Positions 49,528 through 58,807 of a stretch of 64,000 nt of DNA are shown here, piece after piece. Numbering within the stretch: the stretch's first letter is position 1; each line of letters opens with the position of its first letter. The notes below the pieces were generated by a model. The model was given only the letters and a program-made list of their open reading frames with translations, searched no databases and was not told the origin of the DNA. Source of the stretch: a bacterium (GTDB lineage: Bacteria; Vulcanimicrobiota; Xenobia; Xenobiales; JADMJV01); the NCBI GenBank assembly GCA_018266105.1, contig JAFEBA010000016.1:10666-74665 (forward strand), written 5' to 3'. A program made the position numbers and the translations under genes.

Positions 49528-51282
49528 ATGTCGACAGTGACCATGTCTGCCAATGCTCTCGAAACCCTCACCTACGGTGAGTTGGTCCAGTTGGCCCGGA
49601 AAAAGCCTGGCGGATTGAAGCCACTTCGAGTGGCGGTGTTGGGCGATGCCTCGACTCAGTGGCAAGTCATCGCTCTGAATGGCTACGCCACCCGCTTCGG
49701 TTTTGACCTCGACCTTTACGAGGCTGGCTTCGACCAGATCGACAATGAGATTCTCAATCCCGGCTCAGGCCTTCATCGACAGACGTTCGACTTTATCTTG
49801 GTGATCGAGTCCTCTCGCCGGCTGCTGGAAAAATACCGGGCTCTTGAGCTGAACCAGCGCGGCTCCTTCGCTGAGTCCAGGTTAGCCATGTTCCGCCAGC
49901 GATTAGCCGAGTTGCAAAAGCGCTCGACCGCCAAAGTGATCTGGTTCGACTGCGAGGCACTCAGTGACGGAACCTACGGACACTTTTCTCATAAATCCGC
50001 CAGCTCTTTCGACGCCCAGTTGGTGGCCTACAACGCCGGTTTGTGGCAGGCCGCCCCGAATTTGGAGGGCTTCTATCTCTTCCCCTTTAGCCAGCTGGCG
50101 GCCCGCTTCGGTTCACGTGAAATTCACGACCCGCGCCTGTTCTATATGACCGACGCCTCTGTTTGTCTCGAGTTCGTGCCCGAGATCGCTCTGCACTTGA
50201 TGCGCATGATTTCCGCACTTCAGGGAAGCCTGCGTAAATGCCTGGTACTGGACCTGGACAACACGCTTTGGGGAGGTACCATTGGCGATTTAGGGCCTGC
50301 TGGTATTGAGGTGGGAGGATTGGGTCTGGGAAAGGCTTTCCAGGCACTCCAGGAGTGGGCCCTGGAACTCAAGCGTCGAGGCGTTCTGCTGGCTGTCTGC
50401 AGCAAGAATGAGCTGGAGAACTGCGAGGCGGCTTTCCGAGAACGTCCTGAGATGAAGTTAGGCCTGGATGACTTCGCCGCTTTCCAGGCAAACTGGGAAC
50501 CAAAGTATGAAAATCTCAAGCGGATTCGCGAGACCTTGAATATTGGATTCGATTCAATGGTCTTTGTCGACGACAATCCCCTTGAACGCGACTCAGTCCG
50601 TCAGTTTTTGCCCGAGGTGGTGGTGCCGGAACTGCCTGCGGACCCCGAAGACTATATGGGCTACCTGCAGTCGCTGGATCTCTTTGAGGCTCCGCAGGTC
50701 ACCAAGGAAGACCTGGAGCGCACGGCTCTATATCAGACCGAACGCAAGCGTGAAGTGCTGCAGGCGGCCTGCGCTTCTTTTGAGGAATACCTCAGTTCGC
50801 TTGAAATGGTGGCCGATTTTGAGCCTTGCTGCGCCAGCACTCACAAGCGGATTGCCCAACTCTTTCAGCGCTCCAACCAGTTTAACTTGCGCACGATTCG
50901 CTACACCGAGTCGGATTTGACCCATCTGCTGGAGGGCGGACGACACTCTGTCTATTCCTGTCAGTTGCGCGACCGTTTCGGGGATCACGGCATTATCAGC
51001 GCCATCGTTTTTCGTCACGATGAGGACGAACTGTTTTTGGAAAACTGGGTTATGAGCTGTCGGGTCTTCAATCGCCAGGTTGAAGACTTTCTGCTCAACC
51101 AGTTTGTGGCCCATGCCCGCTCCCTGGCCAGGGCCAGCTTGGTGGGCGAGTTTTTGCCCACCGCCAAGAACAAAGTCGTCTCTGACCTTTTTCCCAGACT
51201 GGGCTTCAGCCCTCGGGGAGAGCAGTGGGTGCTGGGAACGGATCCTTACCAGGAGCGTCCTCATCCCATTCAGCGCGCGTGA
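49528..51282 (+). CDS. FkbH-like HAD-IIIC glyceryl-ACP loading enzyme
   Basis: A 584-residue FkbH-type protein. The N-terminal ~230 residues are the family's SGNH-like domain (RVAVLGDASTQWQV). The HAD-IIIC domain has LVLDLDNTLWGGTIGDLG at 239-256 with Asp242 and Asp244, VCSKNE and VFVDDNPLERD. The C-terminal GNAT-like domain (about 420-575) includes FQRSNQFNLRTIRY and RFGDHGIISAIVF. Known FkbH enzymes take 1,3-bisphosphoglycerate, dephosphorylate it and load D-glycerate on an ACP. The ATG at 49528 has AGGA 6 bases upstream. It faces the MBOAT-SGNH-ACP-Wza genes divergently, which is why I assign it to the same system. The acyl group in this host is not proved. Confidence 0.9.
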   Translation: MSTVTMSANALETLTYGELVQLARKKPGGLKPLRVAVLGDASTQWQVIALNGYATRFGFDLDLYEAGFDQIDNEILNPGSGLHRQTFDFILVIESSRRLLEKYRALELNQRGSFAESRLAMFRQRLAELQKRSTAKVIWFDCEALSDGTYGHFSHKSASSFDAQLVAYNAGLWQAAPNLEGFYLFPFSQLAARFGSREIHDPRLFYMTDASVCLEFVPEIALHLMRMISALQGSLRKCLVLDLDNTLWGGTIGDLGPAGIEVGGLGLGKAFQALQEWALELKRRGVLLAVCSKNELENCEAAFRERPEMKLGLDDFAAFQANWEPKYENLKRIRETLNIGFDSMVFVDDNPLERDSVRQFLPEVVVPELPADPEDYMGYLQSLDLFEAPQVTKEDLERTALYQTERKREVLQAACASFEEYLSSLEMVADFEPCCASTHKRIAQLFQRSNQFNLRTIRYTESDLTHLLEGGRHSVYSCQLRDRFGDHGIISAIVFRHDEDELFLENWVMSCRVFNRQVEDFLLNQFVAHARSLARASLVGEFLPTAKNKVVSDLFPRLGFSPRGEQWVLGTDPYQERPHPIQRA

Positions 51283-52400
51283 GTCAGGGCCCTCAGCCCG
51301 CCTACTTTCCCGGCCTGAACGGAATCCGGGCGCTGGCGGCTTCTCTGGTCATCCTCTGGCATACGGATGAGTTTGCTTACCTCTTTGGCCTGCCCTCTTA
51401 TGGCTATGGTGAGACGGGCATGGCGGGCTGTGCCGTTACGCTCTTCTTCGTGTTGAGCGGTTTCCTGATCACCTTTCTGTTGCTGAAGGAGAAAGACAAA
51501 TACGGCAGCGTCTCGGTCGGTAAGTTCTATGGTCGGCGGATTTTAAGGATCTGGCCAGTTTACTATCTGGCCGTGGCCGGGGGCCTCGGACTTTTCCGTC
51601 ACTTATCCACCGAACAAGGTCCTCCCAGCCATGCCTATTGGCTGGCCTACTCCCTCTACATTTTTCTCATGCCCAATGTCGCCTACGCTTTTGGGCTGGG
51701 GGTTCGCTCCATCAAGCCCCTCTGGTCAGTGGGGGTGGAGGAGCAGTTTTACCTGGTCTGGCCGTGGCTGGTGAAAAAGAGCCGCAACCTTTTGGTTACT
51801 TTGGGATTGATTCTGTTGGCGGTCATCAGCCTCAAAGTGGTGCTTCGCTTTACCGAGAACGGTCCGTTTTATCAGTTGATTCGCTTAACGGCGATCGACA
51901 GCATGGCCGTGGGCGGTGTGGGCGGATGGCTTGTGCACCGCCGCCATCCCTGGCTGAGCTACGTCTATTCACGACCAGCTCAAATCGCGGCCTGGAGTTT
52001 TCTGGCCATCAGCATTCTTTATCGCCCGCTGCAAATTACCAGCATGCTCGATTCCGAGCTTCACGCTCTGGTTTTCGTTGTCTTGATCCTCAATGTGAGT
52101 ACTAATCCCGCCACAATGGTGACCCTGGAGAACCGGCCGGCTAACTTTTTGGGCCGTATCTCTTACGGTCTCTATGTTTACCACATGCCGCTATTGTGCA
52201 TTCTCGGGCAGTATCTGGGCCCGGTGATCCAGCCTTTGCAACCGGCCTCGGCCAGGCTCGGTCTGGTGATTTTGATTGTTTACGGCTGCTCGGTGGCTCT
52301 GGCCTGGTTTTCTTATCGCTTTATCGAATCGCGATTTCTTGCCTACAAGCAGCAGCTTGCGAAGGTTCCCAGCACGGACCGCGCTCAGTCTACAGACTAG
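51279..52400 (+). CDS. Acyltransferase family 3 (OafA/YrhL-like) membrane protein
   Basis: A 373-residue polytopic membrane acyltransferase. Family 3 signatures are YFPGLNGIRALAASLVILWH with the conserved His, AVTLFFVLSGFLITFLL, RRILRIWPVYYL, and the later WSVGVEEQFYLVWPWL and ISYGLYVYHMPLL. Such proteins O-acylate (usually O-acetylate) surface sugars at the periplasmic side using cytoplasmic acyl-CoA. GTG 51279 overlaps the FkbH stop as GTGA, so the two are coupled; the frame upstream is the FkbH gene read in another frame. It could be an additional acylation enzyme or part of the glyceryl system. It overlaps the convergent ABC gene by 11 bp. Confidence 0.93.
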   Translation: MSQGPQPAYFPGLNGIRALAASLVILWHTDEFAYLFGLPSYGYGETGMAGCAVTLFFVLSGFLITFLLLKEKDKYGSVSVGKFYGRRILRIWPVYYLAVAGGLGLFRHLSTEQGPPSHAYWLAYSLYIFLMPNVAYAFGLGVRSIKPLWSVGVEEQFYLVWPWLVKKSRNLLVTLGLILLAVISLKVVLRFTENGPFYQLIRLTAIDSMAVGGVGGWLVHRRHPWLSYVYSRPAQIAAWSFLAISILYRPLQITSMLDSELHALVFVVLILNVSTNPATMVTLENRPANFLGRISYGLYVYHMPLLCILGQYLGPVIQPLQPASARLGLVILIVYGCSVALAWFSYRFIESRFLAYKQQLAKVPSTDRAQSTD

Positions 52401-54195
52401 CGCTGGCGGTTTCTTTGTGGCTGGCGAAGCTTTGGAAAGTTTCGTTGCGCTCCAGCAGTTCCGCATAGGTTCCGCTGTCCACCACTCGGCCTTTCTCCAG
52501 CACAAAAATCTGATTGCAATCCTTCAGGGTCGTCAGGCGGTGTGCGATGAGAATCAGCGTTTTGGTCTGACCCAGGGACGTGACCGCATCCATGACCGCC
52601 TTCTCGGTCACGCCATCCAGTGCGCTGGTGGCTTCGTCAAAAACGACGATGGAGGGGTCGCGATAGAGCGCGCGCGCGATCCCCAGTCTTTGGCGTTGGC
52701 CCCCGCTCAGGCGCAAACCGCGTTCACCAACCTGGGTGTCGAAGCCGTTCGGAAGCTCGTTGACAAAGGACTCAATTTGAGCCAGTCGGGCCGCATGCCG
52801 GACCTGCTCCAATCGAATCTCGTCCGGGCGAACACCGAATGCGATATTGGCCGTAATGGTGTCATCGACCAGCACAATGTCCTGGGGCACAAATCCTAGA
52901 CTGGCCTGCCAGTTTGCCAAATTTTGCGCCGAAACCGCTTGGGAGTCGACCACGATCTCACCCTGACTGGGAGAAAGCAGGCCCAGCAGGATGTTGACCA
53001 GCGTGGTTTTGCCTGCTCCGGTTGCGCCCACAAAGCCCACCGAGTGGTTCTTGGGAATGGTCAGCGAAAGATTGTCCAGAATCAGCTTATCGGTGCCGGG
53101 GTATTGGTAAGTCAGGTTGTTCAGTTTGATCTGTTGGTTCCAAACCAGTTCTCTGGCATCCACCGCTTCCAGAGGCCGGGACTCATAAGAGAGCTCTTCG
53201 TGAAGAATCTCAAGGGTTTCGCTGGAAAATCGCATGCGCGTGACCGCCGCAAACAAAAGCTGCAACTGGGGCAGGAGGCGCACCGCGCATACGATGTAGA
53301 GGCTCATTTTCGGAAGAAAGCTGTCCAGCGCACGGCCTTGAAAGAGATAGAAAGAAACCAGTGCGGCCGTCATCAGGAACCCCAGCGTTTCCAAAACCTG
53401 ACGCGGCATCTGACCGATCACCCCGGCCCACACACCGGCCTGGGCGGAACGAACGGTGGCGTCCCGGAAACGCTCGATGAAAGGCTCCTGGCAGTGCATC
53501 AACCTGGCCTCGCGCTGGCAAGTGAGCAGTTCGCTGGAGATTTTGTAGCGTTCTTCCTCGGCGCGGACCGTTTCTCGACCCAATCGGTTCAGGTATTTTT
53601 GGCACATGCCGTAAATAAGAACATATCCGCCCGTGAAGATGGTCCCGGTCACCACGGCCACGCCCGGGTTGGCCAGGACCAGAGCCATCACGATGGCCGT
53701 GACCGAGACCAGGCTGACCACCACCGTCGCCCCGGCCGTAATGAAGTCCGTCACCAGGGTGTAGGTCTGGTCCAGGATATTGCGGCTCAGGATGGACGTA
53801 TTGTTCTCCATAAAGAAGAAGTAGCTCTTGTGGCTGTAATTTCGTAGCAGCCGCACAGAGAAGTTGACCCGGCAGTCCGCTCCGAACTTCAAAGTGTAGT
53901 AAACGGCCAGAGCATTGATCATGTTGCTCAGGAAGACGGTGGCAACCATGGCCACGCCGGTCGCTGCCACGCAGCTCATGGGTGAGTTCAGGTTAAACAG
54001 ACTGGCAAGGGAGCGAGCAACGGGGTTGCTTTCCGCCAGGCCTGGATTGGTGGCAAGGGCAATAAAGGGCACAACCGCGCTCACGCCAACCAGCTGAAAG
54101 AAGCCAGCGACGGTCGCCAGTAGCAAAAGACCAATGAACTGGCGACGCCCCTTGGGTCCCAAAACCTTGGACAACCTGGCTAGAAGGATTAACAC
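52390..54195 (-). CDS. ABC transporter half-unit, lipid-linked glycan flippase-like (PglK-like)
   Basis: A 601-residue fused permease-ATPase. Six membrane helices occupy about 15-310. The ATP-binding domain (about 355-590) has the Walker A GATGAGKTTLVN, Q-loop PQDIVLV, signature LSGGQRQRLGIARAL, Walker B IVVFDEATSALD and H-loop IAHRL. The N-terminus FFQLVGVSAVVPFIALATNP resembles PglK, which flips lipid-linked oligosaccharides. No Wzx is found in the window, so it may be the flippase for this locus. The GTG start at 54195 has AAGGA upstream. Lipid export in an MsbA-like way is an alternative. Confidence 0.85.
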   Translation of the reverse strand: MLILLARLSKVLGPKGRRQFIGLLLLATVAGFFQLVGVSAVVPFIALATNPGLAESNPVARSLASLFNLNSPMSCVAATGVAMVATVFLSNMINALAVYYTLKFGADCRVNFSVRLLRNYSHKSYFFFMENNTSILSRNILDQTYTLVTDFITAGATVVVSLVSVTAIVMALVLANPGVAVVTGTIFTGGYVLIYGMCQKYLNRLGRETVRAEEERYKISSELLTCQREARLMHCQEPFIERFRDATVRSAQAGVWAGVIGQMPRQVLETLGFLMTAALVSFYLFQGRALDSFLPKMSLYIVCAVRLLPQLQLLFAAVTRMRFSSETLEILHEELSYESRPLEAVDARELVWNQQIKLNNLTYQYPGTDKLILDNLSLTIPKNHSVGFVGATGAGKTTLVNILLGLLSPSQGEIVVDSQAVSAQNLANWQASLGFVPQDIVLVDDTITANIAFGVRPDEIRLEQVRHAARLAQIESFVNELPNGFDTQVGERGLRLSGGQRQRLGIARALYRDPSIVVFDEATSALDGVTEKAVMDAVTSLGQTKTLILIAHRLTTLKDCNQIFVLEKGRVVDSGTYAELLERNETFQSFASHKETASASL

Positions 54196-54305
54196 CCCGC
54201 GTCCTTTTCGCCTTCAATCAAGAGTCCTGTTGTTCTACGAGACTCTAAACCCAATGTGCAGCGGCAATCTTGACAGTCGAGGTCGGGTGTGCCAAGTTGG
54301 GGGCT

Positions 54306-56177
54306 GTGTGCGGAATAGCTGGCGCGGTCAGCTTTGAGAATGAAGACATCGATCAGTATTTGGCCCGGGCCGTCGAGGATATGCACTCGCGCGGGCCTGA
54401 CTCTCACGGAATTCACCGGCTCGAGAACGTAGGCCTGGCTCACACTCGTCTCTCCATCGTGGACCTGTCCGAGGCCGGACATCAGCCGATGTCCAGCCCC
54501 TGTGGCCAGATCTGGATCACCTTCAACGGGGAAATCTATAACTTCCCTGCTCTCAAGCGCCAGCTTCAGGAGCTTGGACTCGTGTTTCGCACGCGCACGG
54601 ACACCGAGGTGCTGCTCCAAGGCTATCAGACTTGGGGGCTGCCCGGGTTGCTGCAACGAATCGAGGGCATGTTCGCCTTTGGTCTACATGACCAGCGCCT
54701 GGGGTTGCTCTATCTGGTGAGAGACCACTTCGGGAAAAAGCCCCTTTACTATTATCAAGATTCGGGCAGCTTTCTGTTTGGCTCCGATATTCGCACGATC
54801 CATCGGCAAAAACGCGCCTGTCTTACTTTTGACGAAGTTGCGCTCGATTACTACCTGACCGAGGTCTCGGTTCCGCAGCCGCGAACCATTTGGAAGCAGG
54901 TCCGCCAGCTGCCCCCGGGTTCGTTTCTCCAGCTGAACTTGCGAGACGGGAAGACTGAGATTCAGCGATATTGGAAGCTTGCAGGCCCGGACTGGATCAG
55001 CCCATCGCCAGCTGAGGCTGAGGAAACTCTGCGAGTCCTTTTAACCGATGCAATCACCCGGCGTACCCTGGCGGACGTGCCGGTCGGTTGCTTTCTGAGC
55101 GGAGGGGTTGACTCGGGGCTGGTAGTAGCCCTTCTAAGCCAGGCCTCGGAAGGGGCCGTTCGTACCTATTCTGTTGGCATCAGCAGTGAAGAGAACGAGT
55201 TGCCAGATGCGAGAATCGTAGCGGAGCGATACCGAACTCAGCATGTGGAGCTGATGGCTACACCCAGGCTGGCCGAAGATTTGCCCAAGATTGTATCCAG
55301 ATTGGGCGAGCCTTTTGCTGATAGCAGCCTGTTGCCCAGTTTTTGTATCTGTCAGGCCATGCGCGAGCAGGTTAAGGTTGTTTTGTCCGGTGATGGGGGC
55401 GACGAACTTTTCGGGGGTTATGCCGAATACCTCAGAGCTTTTCGGACGGATTGCTTTCTGGAGCGCTACCCTCGATGGCTTCGCTGGTTCGCGGTCCAGG
55501 CAGACAAGCTCTGGGCCCGGCTGATCAAGCGGAGGGGAGAGAACCTGGGCTCTCTCTGGACTCATTGGCGGCAGGCTCCTCACGATCGACTGTACAGGCA
55601 TATGGGTTTTTGCCAGCGCGACCGGGAGATGCTCTACGCGCCGGGAGTTTGTCGCGAACTGGCTGGCCAGGCGGAGGCTGTTCTGGATGAACTTTGGCGC
55701 GACAGCGCCGGCGACGACTGCGCCGACAGCCTGATGCGCACTTCTCTGAGAACTCGCCTGCTGAATGATTACCTGGTTAAAGTTGACAGGGCCTCGATGA
55801 TGAACTCACTTGAAGTGCGCTCGCCTTTTTTGGACAAGGCACTGGCCGAGTGGGCCTTCCGTCTTCATCCAAAGCTCAAGTTCGGCCCTGGTGAGCAAAA
55901 GTGGCTGCTCAAAAACCTGGCTGAGAAAGAAGTCGACCCGGGCATTCGCGTTCGGCCCAAGCGTGGCTTTGGCATTCCCGTGAAAGAGTGGCTGAGGGGT
56001 CCGCTGCGGGAGCAGGTGATGCAGTTGAGCGATACCGGCGGACCTTTGGCCAAAGTCGGCCTGTTCAATCTCAAAAAGGTGAGCGAGGTTGCTTTTGAGC
56101 ACCTGTCAGGTCGCGCCGATCACAGTGACCGCATCTGGACTCTGCTGGTTCTGAGTCTCTGGTTGCAGCAGCTTTAG
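54306..56177 (+). CDS. asnB: Asparagine synthase (glutamine-hydrolysing) homologue 1
   Basis: A 623-residue two-domain amidotransferase. The start GTG 54306 is set by the need for Cys2 as the N-terminal nucleophile (MCGIAGAVSF); other starts would place Cys inside the protein. The glutaminase half shows RGPDSHG, RLSIVDLSEAGHQPM and NGEIYNF. The synthetase half has the PP-loop SGGVDSGLV, LGEPFADSSLLP, VLSGDGGDELFGGY and the RVKRGFG-like RPKRGFGIPVKEWL near the end. Members in polysaccharide loci amidate uronic acids (as WbpS does) rather than aspartate; the local uronate genes make that plausible. It reads divergently from the ABC gene. A second homologue is at 62211. Confidence 0.92.
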   Translation: MCGIAGAVSFENEDIDQYLARAVEDMHSRGPDSHGIHRLENVGLAHTRLSIVDLSEAGHQPMSSPCGQIWITFNGEIYNFPALKRQLQELGLVFRTRTDTEVLLQGYQTWGLPGLLQRIEGMFAFGLHDQRLGLLYLVRDHFGKKPLYYYQDSGSFLFGSDIRTIHRQKRACLTFDEVALDYYLTEVSVPQPRTIWKQVRQLPPGSFLQLNLRDGKTEIQRYWKLAGPDWISPSPAEAEETLRVLLTDAITRRTLADVPVGCFLSGGVDSGLVVALLSQASEGAVRTYSVGISSEENELPDARIVAERYRTQHVELMATPRLAEDLPKIVSRLGEPFADSSLLPSFCICQAMREQVKVVLSGDGGDELFGGYAEYLRAFRTDCFLERYPRWLRWFAVQADKLWARLIKRRGENLGSLWTHWRQAPHDRLYRHMGFCQRDREMLYAPGVCRELAGQAEAVLDELWRDSAGDDCADSLMRTSLRTRLLNDYLVKVDRASMMNSLEVRSPFLDKALAEWAFRLHPKLKFGPGEQKWLLKNLAEKEVDPGIRVRPKRGFGIPVKEWLRGPLREQVMQLSDTGGPLAKVGLFNLKKVSEVAFEHLSGRADHSDRIWTLLVLSLWLQQL

Positions 56178-56202
56178 CGGGCCTGTCGGCCGGCCATCGC
56201 TG

Positions 56203-57387
56203 CTAGCGAGGATCGCTGTAAACGCTCAGAGAGCCCCACATTCGTCGCAAGGCGTCCTTCGGATGACGAATGGCACCCCCCAGCCTGAAGAAGAGCTCCC
56301 TGGAGTAGTAGTAGATTTTCTTTTTGAATGAATTGTTTTTGTAGTCCGTAAAGTGACGGTTGGGCTCGGCCATCAGTTGGCGGAACGCCTCCGGCGTCAG
56401 GCCTAGCTTCTTGGCTACAAACTCCAGGTCGGCATCCACCGTGGCCGGATCGAAGGGTGGCTGCTGTAACTGCTCCAGGGCCTCGGCTCGGGTGAGCTCT
56501 CCAGCCACAATAAGAGAGGAGAGATGAGCTTTACGTTTGTCGTAGCCAAACTTTGTGGGCAGCCAGTAGCCTTGGAAAAACTTGGTGAACCTGGACTCAT
56601 AGTGTTTACCGCCGTAATACTTCCAGCCTAGATCAGACTCGAGTAAGCGGATGGCTTCGGTTTTGCTGTAGTTCAGGTAGTTCAGGGGCCGGACCACCTG
56701 GATTTTCTTCACGTAGGGAATGTCCACGAAGTAGCGGTAAAACGAGACCAGCGGAAAGCTCGAAAAGGCCTTGGCGCCGAACTTGTGGCAAATGTCCGTG
56801 ACCTGGTCGGCGTCCATGGGGTCGTGTCCCCAGGCTTTGGGCAGGATTGATTCGGTCGCGAGGTTGGTGCCGTTCATGACAAAGCGAATTTTGTTGTCCA
56901 CCGCGAATTTGTAAAGAACGCTGAAGAAGGCGTGGTCCTGTGGAGTATCTTGATTGGCCACCCCGGCCTGAAAGAAGGCTCTCTGGACATCGCACATCGC
57001 CTCCCAGTCGACCACGTGGGTGTAGAGTTCAATGTTCAGATTTCTGACCAGCTTCTCGATATTCTGAACTGCCAGCTCGGAGTTCCATCCGGCGTCTACA
57101 TGAACAGCCAGCAGGCGAAGGCCGGCAACTTTGCTGGCCCAGTAGGCGAGATAAGAGCTGTCCACCCCGCCGCTGATACCAATGATCGCGTCGTATTCTT
57201 GATCTTTCTGAGCCGTCTTGATGCGGTCCACGATGGCCGCCAACTCTTGTTCAGCTCGGGGCGTGCCTGGATACCAGTTCGGCCGAATCGCCTTGTCAAA
57301 GGTGTGACAGTGGCTGCAAACACCCTGGTCGTCAAACTTGATATCGGGGTCAGATGTGTCCATGACACACCGGGTACAGATCCTCAC
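56203..57387 (-). CDS. wbpG: N-acetyl sugar amidotransferase, WbpG-like
   Basis: A 394-residue N-type ATP-PPase. The N-terminal zinc motif CTRCVMDTSDPDIKFD, then CSHCH, and the PP-loop GISGGVDSSYLAYWA near 71-85 identify the WbpG/PseA/LegG family. NGTNLATE and FFQGYWLPTKFGYDKRKAHLSS are further hallmarks. In Pseudomonas WbpG works with HisH/HisF-type partners to convert an acetamido group into an acetamidino group; those partners are not in the window. The pathway genes for UDP-ManNAc(3NAc)A are present, so an acetamidino-mannuronate may be formed. The start is GTG 57385-57387 with AAGGA upstream. Confidence 0.92.
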   Translation of the reverse strand: MRICTRCVMDTSDPDIKFDDQGVCSHCHTFDKAIRPNWYPGTPRAEQELAAIVDRIKTAQKDQEYDAIIGISGGVDSSYLAYWASKVAGLRLLAVHVDAGWNSELAVQNIEKLVRNLNIELYTHVVDWEAMCDVQRAFFQAGVANQDTPQDHAFFSVLYKFAVDNKIRFVMNGTNLATESILPKAWGHDPMDADQVTDICHKFGAKAFSSFPLVSFYRYFVDIPYVKKIQVVRPLNYLNYSKTEAIRLLESDLGWKYYGGKHYESRFTKFFQGYWLPTKFGYDKRKAHLSSLIVAGELTRAEALEQLQQPPFDPATVDADLEFVAKKLGLTPEAFRQLMAEPNRHFTDYKNNSFKKKIYYYSRELFFRLGGAIRHPKDALRRMWGSLSVYSDPR

Positions 57388-57564
57388 GCTACTTTGTCCT
57401 TGAGATGGATTGAGTCGGCTGCCTTCCTGCGAGGCCTCCTGGAATCCTGGATTCTCGAGCGGTGTTCCAAGGAAACTCTGGCATGAGAACCCACCAAGAG
57501 TAAGTGGGCGTTAAAATTCTGAATTGAGAAAGTCCGGGCGACGTGCCGACTGTGATTTGCATCA

Positions 57565-57593
57565 TTGAAATAAAAAGCGACAAATACTACTAT
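57565..57593 (+). promoter_or_regulatory. Candidate sigma-70 promoter for the GT gene at 57638
   Basis: A -35 TTGAAA at 57565-57570 and a -10 TACTAT at 57588-57593, 17 bp apart, lie in a short AT-rich stretch that differs from the GC-rich surroundings. This would give a leader of about 35 nt. No activator site was recognised. Confidence 0.55.
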
Positions 57594-57637
57594 TGTCGCC
57601 AGGAGATATTTCTCTATTTGAATAAGGCTTGTAAACG

Positions 57638-58807
57638 ATGAGGATCCTGTTCCTGGCTAACCCGCTCGACGTGCACGATTTCAAGTGGATGACATATTTT
57701 AGTTCAGGGCACGACAGTGCCTTGATTGTAAGGCAAGAGCATTTTCAGAAAATGAGTTCCGGTCAAAAGGATCAGTTCATTCGAGATGATGGAATTCAGG
57801 CCTTATGGTCCTTGCGAGATTTCTCTGTGGCTCGTCCGTGGCGGACTTTGAAAGAGATGTTTCGGCTGCGCGGCTACATTAAAGATTTTTCTCCTGACAT
57901 CATCCATGTCTACTTCGCTGAGCCGAATGCACTGTGGGCCTTGGTTCGCAGTTTTGTCGGTGGGCGCTCAAAATGGGTCTTAACCACCAGAGGCACAGAC
58001 ATCCTGCTCACCATCCCAAAGTTCCGCCAACGCAACGACCGTCTGGGTCGTTTGATTCACTGGCTCTACCGGCGGGCTTTTGCTCGATTTGACATGTTGG
58101 TTGCGACCTCACAGGCTCAGATTCTGAGTGCTCAGCGAGAGTTGGGTTATTCTGGCATCACCTCGGTTGTTCGGACCGGAGTAGACTTTGAGAGCCTGAG
58201 CATTTCTCGCCCTGATCTGCTGCCAGCATCGCTTGAGAACAGGCGGTTCATTTTCTTTCCCCGACTGATGGCCCCGGTTTACGATCAGGAGCTTTCTCTG
58301 GACGTCATTGAAGCGCTGCCGGAGCAGATTAAGTCTGAATACATCATGGTCTTTGTTGATCGCGATCAGGGTCATCCCGACTACGTTCAGATGATTCAGT
58401 CGCGTATGCAGCAGATTCAGGGAGTGCGCTTCGAGTTTCTGGACCGTTTGAGCCCTGAGGAGGTTTGGGAACTCTACAAAGCCGCGGCCTTGACCGTGAT
58501 GACACCTCGCTCAGATGGAACTCCCGTTTCCGCCATGGAATCTCTGATGTGTGGCACTCTGGTGGTGGCGCCACCACTGGACTACGACCCCGAACTGGCG
58601 AAAGAGCTGCTGGTGGCTTGTTCACGGCAGCCTGGGGATTTCGTTGCACAGATTCAGCTCGGGTTGAATCGCAAGGCTCAGATCAAGCCTGACTCAGCGT
58701 TTTTCTGTCTGGCCAGTCGTAACGCTCAGATGAGCAAGCTGGCCCGTCACTACGAGTCTCTCTTAGCCTGTTCGGAGCGGAGTTCAAGCGCCATCTTGAG
58801 CAGTTGA
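57638..58807 (+). CDS. Glycosyltransferase family 4-like protein
   Basis: A 389-residue GT-B transferase. The acceptor domain begins RILFLANPLDVHDFKWMTYF, with IIHVYFAEPNALWALV in the middle. The donor domain carries RRFIFFPRLMAPVYDQEL, EFLDRLSPEEVWELYKAAALTVMTPRSDGTPVSAMESLMCGTLVVAP; within it the segment SDGTPVSAMESLMCG is the GT4 E-x7-E region, in which the first Glu is replaced by Asp. It is a single-gene plus-strand unit with its own promoter (57565). It overlaps the convergent nucleotidyltransferase gene by 58 bp. The donor is unknown. Confidence 0.84.
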   Translation: MRILFLANPLDVHDFKWMTYFSSGHDSALIVRQEHFQKMSSGQKDQFIRDDGIQALWSLRDFSVARPWRTLKEMFRLRGYIKDFSPDIIHVYFAEPNALWALVRSFVGGRSKWVLTTRGTDILLTIPKFRQRNDRLGRLIHWLYRRAFARFDMLVATSQAQILSAQRELGYSGITSVVRTGVDFESLSISRPDLLPASLENRRFIFFPRLMAPVYDQELSLDVIEALPEQIKSEYIMVFVDRDQGHPDYVQMIQSRMQQIQGVRFEFLDRLSPEEVWELYKAAALTVMTPRSDGTPVSAMESLMCGTLVVAPPLDYDPELAKELLVACSRQPGDFVAQIQLGLNRKAQIKPDSAFFCLASRNAQMSKLARHYESLLACSERSSSAILSS

